A model generated the notes under the pieces. It searched no databases. It had not been told where the DNA came from and saw only the letters and a list, made by a program, of their open reading frames with translations. A DNA stretch of 51,985 nt from MGBC163016 sp964462135 (GTDB taxonomy: Bacteria; Actinomycetota; Coriobacteriia; Coriobacteriales; Eggerthellaceae), in the NCBI GenBank assembly GCA_964462135.1, contig CAYWWK010000013.1, forward strand, positions 1 through 51,985, given 5' to 3'. Numbering within the stretch: the stretch's first letter is position 1; the number at the start of each line of letters is the position of its first letter. Made by a program: the position numbers and the translations under genes. Positions 49,315 to 51,985 of the stretch are shown here, piece by piece.

Positions 49315-50544
49315 CTATCGTCCATACACAATCTTCAGAATGTAGCCGGGAACTTCGCGTAGCCGCTTGCTCCTGCGTAGCTTGTCGAACATTTCCGGCG
49401 TAGGGACGGCTGTCTGTCCACCTTTTGTCGTGCAAAGGTAATGTGAGGCCATGAAAGTTCCGGTGAGTTCGTTTACTTCCTTTGATGTGATTCCGGTCGA
49501 TTTCAGCCAGCGAGTGAAGGCTAAGGTCTCCTCTTCGGTGTGAGCGACGTATGACGACCAGAAGCCATCAGCCTCTTTTTGCATCTGTGAAGCAAACGAT
49601 TCCTTGGCGAACATTTGACCCGAGCCGGGTGCCTGATGTAGAGCCTTGAAGCACGTCGCCGTTCCTACCTGCTGCATACGCTCGGTCGGCTGTATGCCCT
49701 CATTACCGTGGATTGAGACCACGTTGTAGGGGTTGCCCTTGAATCCGGGAAGGTCGCCGCAGCCGCAACACGCCATGCTATCCCCCATGTGTCGCAGCCG
49801 ATTCTCAGCGCAGAAGAAAGCGAGACCGTTTTCTTTGCAGGCTTTCCGGATTTGTGCGTAGTGAACTTCGAGGAGGTCTTCCGGATAGCAGAAGTCACCC
49901 CGAACCTTCAGAAGCCCGGGCTTTCCCTTCTTGAACTTCATTCCCTCGACCGTCACGCCGTAGGCTCCGGCCCCGGCGAAGCGCGGGATATTCTCCAGAA
50001 ACTCCTTGCGAACGCCCGTGATGTACGGCTGAGCGCGGATTATCACGCGACGGCAATTCGCGGCCAGCTTTCCCACCATCTGCAAGCGTTCCTCGAAGGT
50101 GGGCGCACCCGGCTCCATTCGGTCGTATGATGCGCAGACCATCGAAACCTGAACGACCGCGTTGCACTTGCGAAGCTCTGAAAGGTACGGCTCCTCCGTC
50201 AGGAGCTTTCCTTTGGTCGAAATGATTACGGGGTAGCCAGATTCGGCAAAGATTCGCAGGCATTTCAGCGACGTGCCGCCTTTTCGCTCTGCCGGCTGGA
50301 ATGGGTCGCTAAGTCCGCCCCAATGAAGGGGGATGTTCCAGTCGCACCAGTTAGTGGCTGACGTTCGCTTTCCAGCGATAAACCGACGCAACTGCTCCTC
50401 GCAGTTGTGCGCCCTGATTTTCTCAAGGTCTACCTTCGTCTGTGCGAAGCAATAGCGGCACCCATGCGAACACCCCGTGTAGGTGTCGAACCTTATGGGG
50501 TATTCGCACACCACGGCCTGAGACCCGCACCCGATTCCGCTCAT
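49315..50544 (-). CDS. Radical SAM protein, SPL-like, phage-encoded
   Basis: 409 residues. The [4Fe-4S] motif is GCSHGCRYCFA with Cys25, Cys29 and Cys32 (C-x3-C-x2-C). Further conserved features: NIPLHWGGLSDPFQPAE and VIISTKGKLL, as in spore photoproduct lyase-like and related phage radical SAM proteins. The C-terminus has several extra cysteines (ACCGCGD). Its ATG shares one base with the ParB-like stop (TAATG). The substrate is unknown; because it neighbours ParB-like and terminase genes, a nucleic-acid modification is possible. Confidence 0.85.
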   Translation of the reverse strand: MSGIGCGSQAVVCEYPIRFDTYTGCSHGCRYCFAQTKVDLEKIRAHNCEEQLRRFIAGKRTSATNWCDWNIPLHWGGLSDPFQPAERKGGTSLKCLRIFAESGYPVIISTKGKLLTEEPYLSELRKCNAVVQVSMVCASYDRMEPGAPTFEERLQMVGKLAANCRRVIIRAQPYITGVRKEFLENIPRFAGAGAYGVTVEGMKFKKGKPGLLKVRGDFCYPEDLLEVHYAQIRKACKENGLAFFCAENRLRHMGDSMACCGCGDLPGFKGNPYNVVSIHGNEGIQPTERMQQVGTATCFKALHQAPGSGQMFAKESFASQMQKEADGFWSSYVAHTEEETLAFTRWLKSTGITSKEVNELTGTFMASHYLCTTKGGQTAVPTPEMFDKLRRSKRLREVPGYILKIVYGR

Positions 50545-51122
50545 TACTGCACCGCCAATTCGACAATCCCATCGACGATGGCTTGTTTTCCGGTGTCCTT
50601 GATGTAGGCCTCAACCGCCTCGCGGTGCTCTGAAGGGAACGTGAACGTTATGTTGAAGGTTTCGCCGGTGCTAGTCGTGACATTCTCGGCGAAGTCATTC
50701 TCCATGAGGTCTTCAATGGCGTCGAATCCGTCTTTGTAAAGGTACCCCTCGAAGCCGAAGTCCTCCCAGTTGCAGTTGACGTTGTCCATATCCGAGACAA
50801 GAGCCTCGTAGTCGAAGCTCGTCTCAAGGTTCGTCTGATTATGGATATGGCAATAGGCTCTCCGCTGCTCGTCTGTCAGGTGGTCGAGGAAAGTGCAGGG
50901 GACTTCGGTCATTCCTTCGAGCTTCGCGGCTTCTACTGCGCCGTGTCCAGTCACGATTTCAATGCGGCCATCCTTGCGCGTCCAAACCCCTACGGGGTCA
51001 TTGAAGCCGAACTCGCGAATCGAGTTCCGGATATGCTCAACCTGCTTCTCTGTGTGGATTTTGGCGTTGTTTTCATAGGCTAAAAGCTCGTCAACGCTAA
51101 CCATAACGGTCTCAAGTTGCAT
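50544..51122 (-). CDS. ParB-like nuclease domain protein
   Basis: 192 residues; AAGGAGCGTTATT precedes the ATG. ParB/sulfiredoxin fold: AYENNAKIHTEKQVEHIRNS, FGFNDPVGVW, and IVTGHGAVEAAKLEG, with a His where partition ParB has Arg. Such proteins occur in many phages beside DNA methylase or radical SAM genes; their role is unclear. It is coupled to the radical SAM gene. Confidence 0.88.
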   Translation of the reverse strand: MQLETVMVSVDELLAYENNAKIHTEKQVEHIRNSIREFGFNDPVGVWTRKDGRIEIVTGHGAVEAAKLEGMTEVPCTFLDHLTDEQRRAYCHIHNQTNLETSFDYEALVSDMDNVNCNWEDFGFEGYLYKDGFDAIEDLMENDFAENVTTSTGETFNITFTFPSEHREAVEAYIKDTGKQAIVDGIVELAVQ

Positions 51123-51163
51123 AATAACGCTCCTTCAATTCGATGGGAGAAGCGTAGTTTCTT

Positions 51164-51174
51164 GGTGAGATTAG
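51164..51174 (-). promoter_or_regulatory. Prophage element CTAATCTCACC, copy 3 (before the ParB-like gene)
   Basis: Identical 11 bases, ending 41 bases before the ATG at 51122. The remaining 51123-51333 gap shows no gene. Confidence 0.5.
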
Positions 51175-51333
51175 CGTGACATTTTCGGGCTGTTATCTGT
51201 GACGCACCCCCGAACTTCCAATTTCGTGGCGATAGCGAAAAAAGAGGGGGCGCGGGGTAGGTAGATTTCGGGCGAAAGTTTCCGAGGGGTTAGGGAAGGT
51301 TGCTTGAGTGTGCGTGAGAACGAACCTCGCAGC

Positions 51334-51726
51334 TCAGGAATGGCGATTAGCCCTTCTTTGGTTATCTGCCTTAGCGTGGCAGCTACGGCAGCGCAGAGCG
51401 AGGTTTGAGGCGTCGTTCGTTCCTCCTTCGCACAGGGGCAGCTCGTGGTCTACCTCTCCACCGTACTCCTTCGTGCGCCACTTGCCGTTCACCTTGCGGG
51501 CGCATACCATTCCGCAGTCCTTGCACCTTCCGTCCTGTTGCTCTATGACTTGCTGGCGGTTGCGCCTGAAGTTTGGGCTGTCGTAGTCGGTGCGCCACGG
51601 TTCGCGCTGTTGGCGTGTCTGGTCTCCAGCCGTGGGTTTGCGCTTGGGTCTCGCGCGGCATGGGCAGCGCTGGCCGGCTGGTACTATCCGCGAGCAGTAG
51701 GGGCAGAAGGTCTTGCGGCGCGTCAC
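51334..51726 (-). CDS. HNH endonuclease
   Basis: 130 residues from a GTG at 51726, preceded by GAAGGAAGCAGA; the GTG overlaps the previous stop. A CPYC...CPC zinc pair lies at the N-terminus. The HNH domain has CKDCGMVC, GGEVDHELPLCEGG and LRCRSCHAKADN (the H-N-H residues with two zinc Cys pairs). HNH proteins near terminases often help DNA packaging of HK97-type phages. Confidence 0.85.
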   Translation of the reverse strand: MTRRKTFCPYCSRIVPAGQRCPCRARPKRKPTAGDQTRQQREPWRTDYDSPNFRRNRQQVIEQQDGRCKDCGMVCARKVNGKWRTKEYGGEVDHELPLCEGGTNDASNLALRCRSCHAKADNQRRANRHS

Positions 51727-51985
51727 TCTGCTTCCTTCGCGGGACGGCCAGCTTTGCGCGGGCTGTTGGCGAATGCTTCCACGCTGGCGATGCTCACCAT
51801 GTTGCGGCGTCCGAACCTCCGGGCTTCGAGCTGTCCGCTCTTTGCAAGCTGCGATACCCGGGATTTGCCAAGCCCGAGGTATTCCTGCGCTTGCTCCTGC
51901 GTCATGTAATGCGTCTCGTCTATGTCGCTCTGGTCTACGTCGATGCTCACGGTTACGCACTCGGCAACGTGCGCGGGCTTGGGCA
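51723..51985 (-). CDS. Small helix-turn-helix DNA-binding protein (excisionase-like), start uncertain
   Basis: The C-terminal 75 codons encode MTQEQAQEYLGLGKSRVSQL, typical of MerR/excisionase-type helix-turn-helix, ending with a Lys/Arg-rich AT-hook-like tail (SPRKAGRPAKE). The frame is open to the window edge; a GTG at 51950 or the ATG at 51905 could be the true start. Confidence 0.6.
   Translation of the reverse strand, partial: PKPAHVAECVTVSIDVDQSDIDETHYMTQEQAQEYLGLGKSRVSQLAKSGQLEARRFGRRNMVSIASVEAFANSPRKAGRPAKEAE

Larger units (their letters stand above)
26692..51985. mobile_element. Prophage (siphovirus-type, HK97-fold head), one end beyond the window
   Basis: A continuous run of minus-strand genes has the classic order: small DNA-binding and HNH genes, terminases, portal, protease, capsid, connectors, tail, tape measure, baseplate, receptor protein, DGR, holins, endolysin. 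No integrase, repressor or replication genes are seen, so they lie to the right. Most packaging, head and tail genes overlap or nearly touch. Confidence 0.95.

Noticed and set aside
26692..51985. Whole-phage TAG recoding
   Set aside because: Many genes end properly at TAG with a ribosome binding site for the next gene just beyond (for example 33075, 40938, 45662). Two internal TAGs do not prove reassignment.
1..51985. CRISPR array
   Set aside because: No regularly spaced repeats of 20-40 bases were seen; the repeats found are tandem, paired or dispersed.

Overview
The window is two joined pieces of one chromosome. Bases 1 to about 26,560 look like the core genome of a high-G+C anaerobic gut actinobacterium. 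Bases 26,692 to the right edge are most of a siphovirus-type prophage. My best guess for the host is Coriobacteriia, probably Eggerthellaceae. This rests on the DMSO-reductase-type molybdoenzyme of a kind common in that family, the general style of the housekeeping genes, and strong GGAGG ribosome binding sites. It is inference, not a database result.

Left part. A sigma-54 locus occupies 1-6410: rpoN (+), an AcoR-like sigma-54 activator (-), and an apparent target operon (a 57-residue protein, then a molybdopterin oxidoreductase cut by the left edge). The operon has a textbook -24/-12 promoter and a TGTCTCA-N3-TGAGACA upstream site. Next come an Rpn/PD-(D/E)XK family protein, purD and purA, a small membrane protein overlapping dnaB, and the conserved rpsF-ssb-rpsR-rplI block. 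Two serine tRNAs, Ser(GGA) on + and Ser(CGA) on -, flank a gene-free stretch. An ABC ATPase coupled to a lipoprotein foldase, pgi, nth, typA, a small protein like the N-terminal domain of cyanophycin synthetase, and a hybrid histidine kinase follow. Two intergenic regions carry copies of what looks like the same structured RNA. Their paired strands differ in sequence but remain complementary.

Right part. All prophage genes lie on the minus strand and read from right to left: DNA-binding protein, HNH endonuclease, ParB-like protein, radical SAM protein, terminase small and large subunits, portal, ClpP-type protease, HK97 capsid, connectors, tail tube, tail chaperone with a probable -1 frameshift, tape measure, baseplate/tail proteins, BppU-like protein, receptor-type protein, diversity-generating retroelement (DGR), then holins and endolysin.

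The most exciting system is the DGR at 29,142-32,263. The tail-tip gene ends in a C-type-lectin-like domain whose last codons form a variable repeat (31,281-31,404). An Avd protein, a 124-bp template repeat (30,535-30,658) and a reverse transcriptase follow. Template and variable repeats differ at 16 sites. Fourteen of these are adenines in the coding-strand template, mostly in AAC/AAT codons, which is the signature of adenine-directed mutagenic retrohoming. The reverse transcriptase is interrupted by an in-frame TAG before a recognisable 61-codon C-terminal extension, so its present activity is uncertain. A second prophage gene (43,548) carries a similar internal TAG. An 11-base element, CTAATCTCACC, lies 39-43 bases upstream of the first gene of three prophage modules and may be a phage promoter or start-associated signal.
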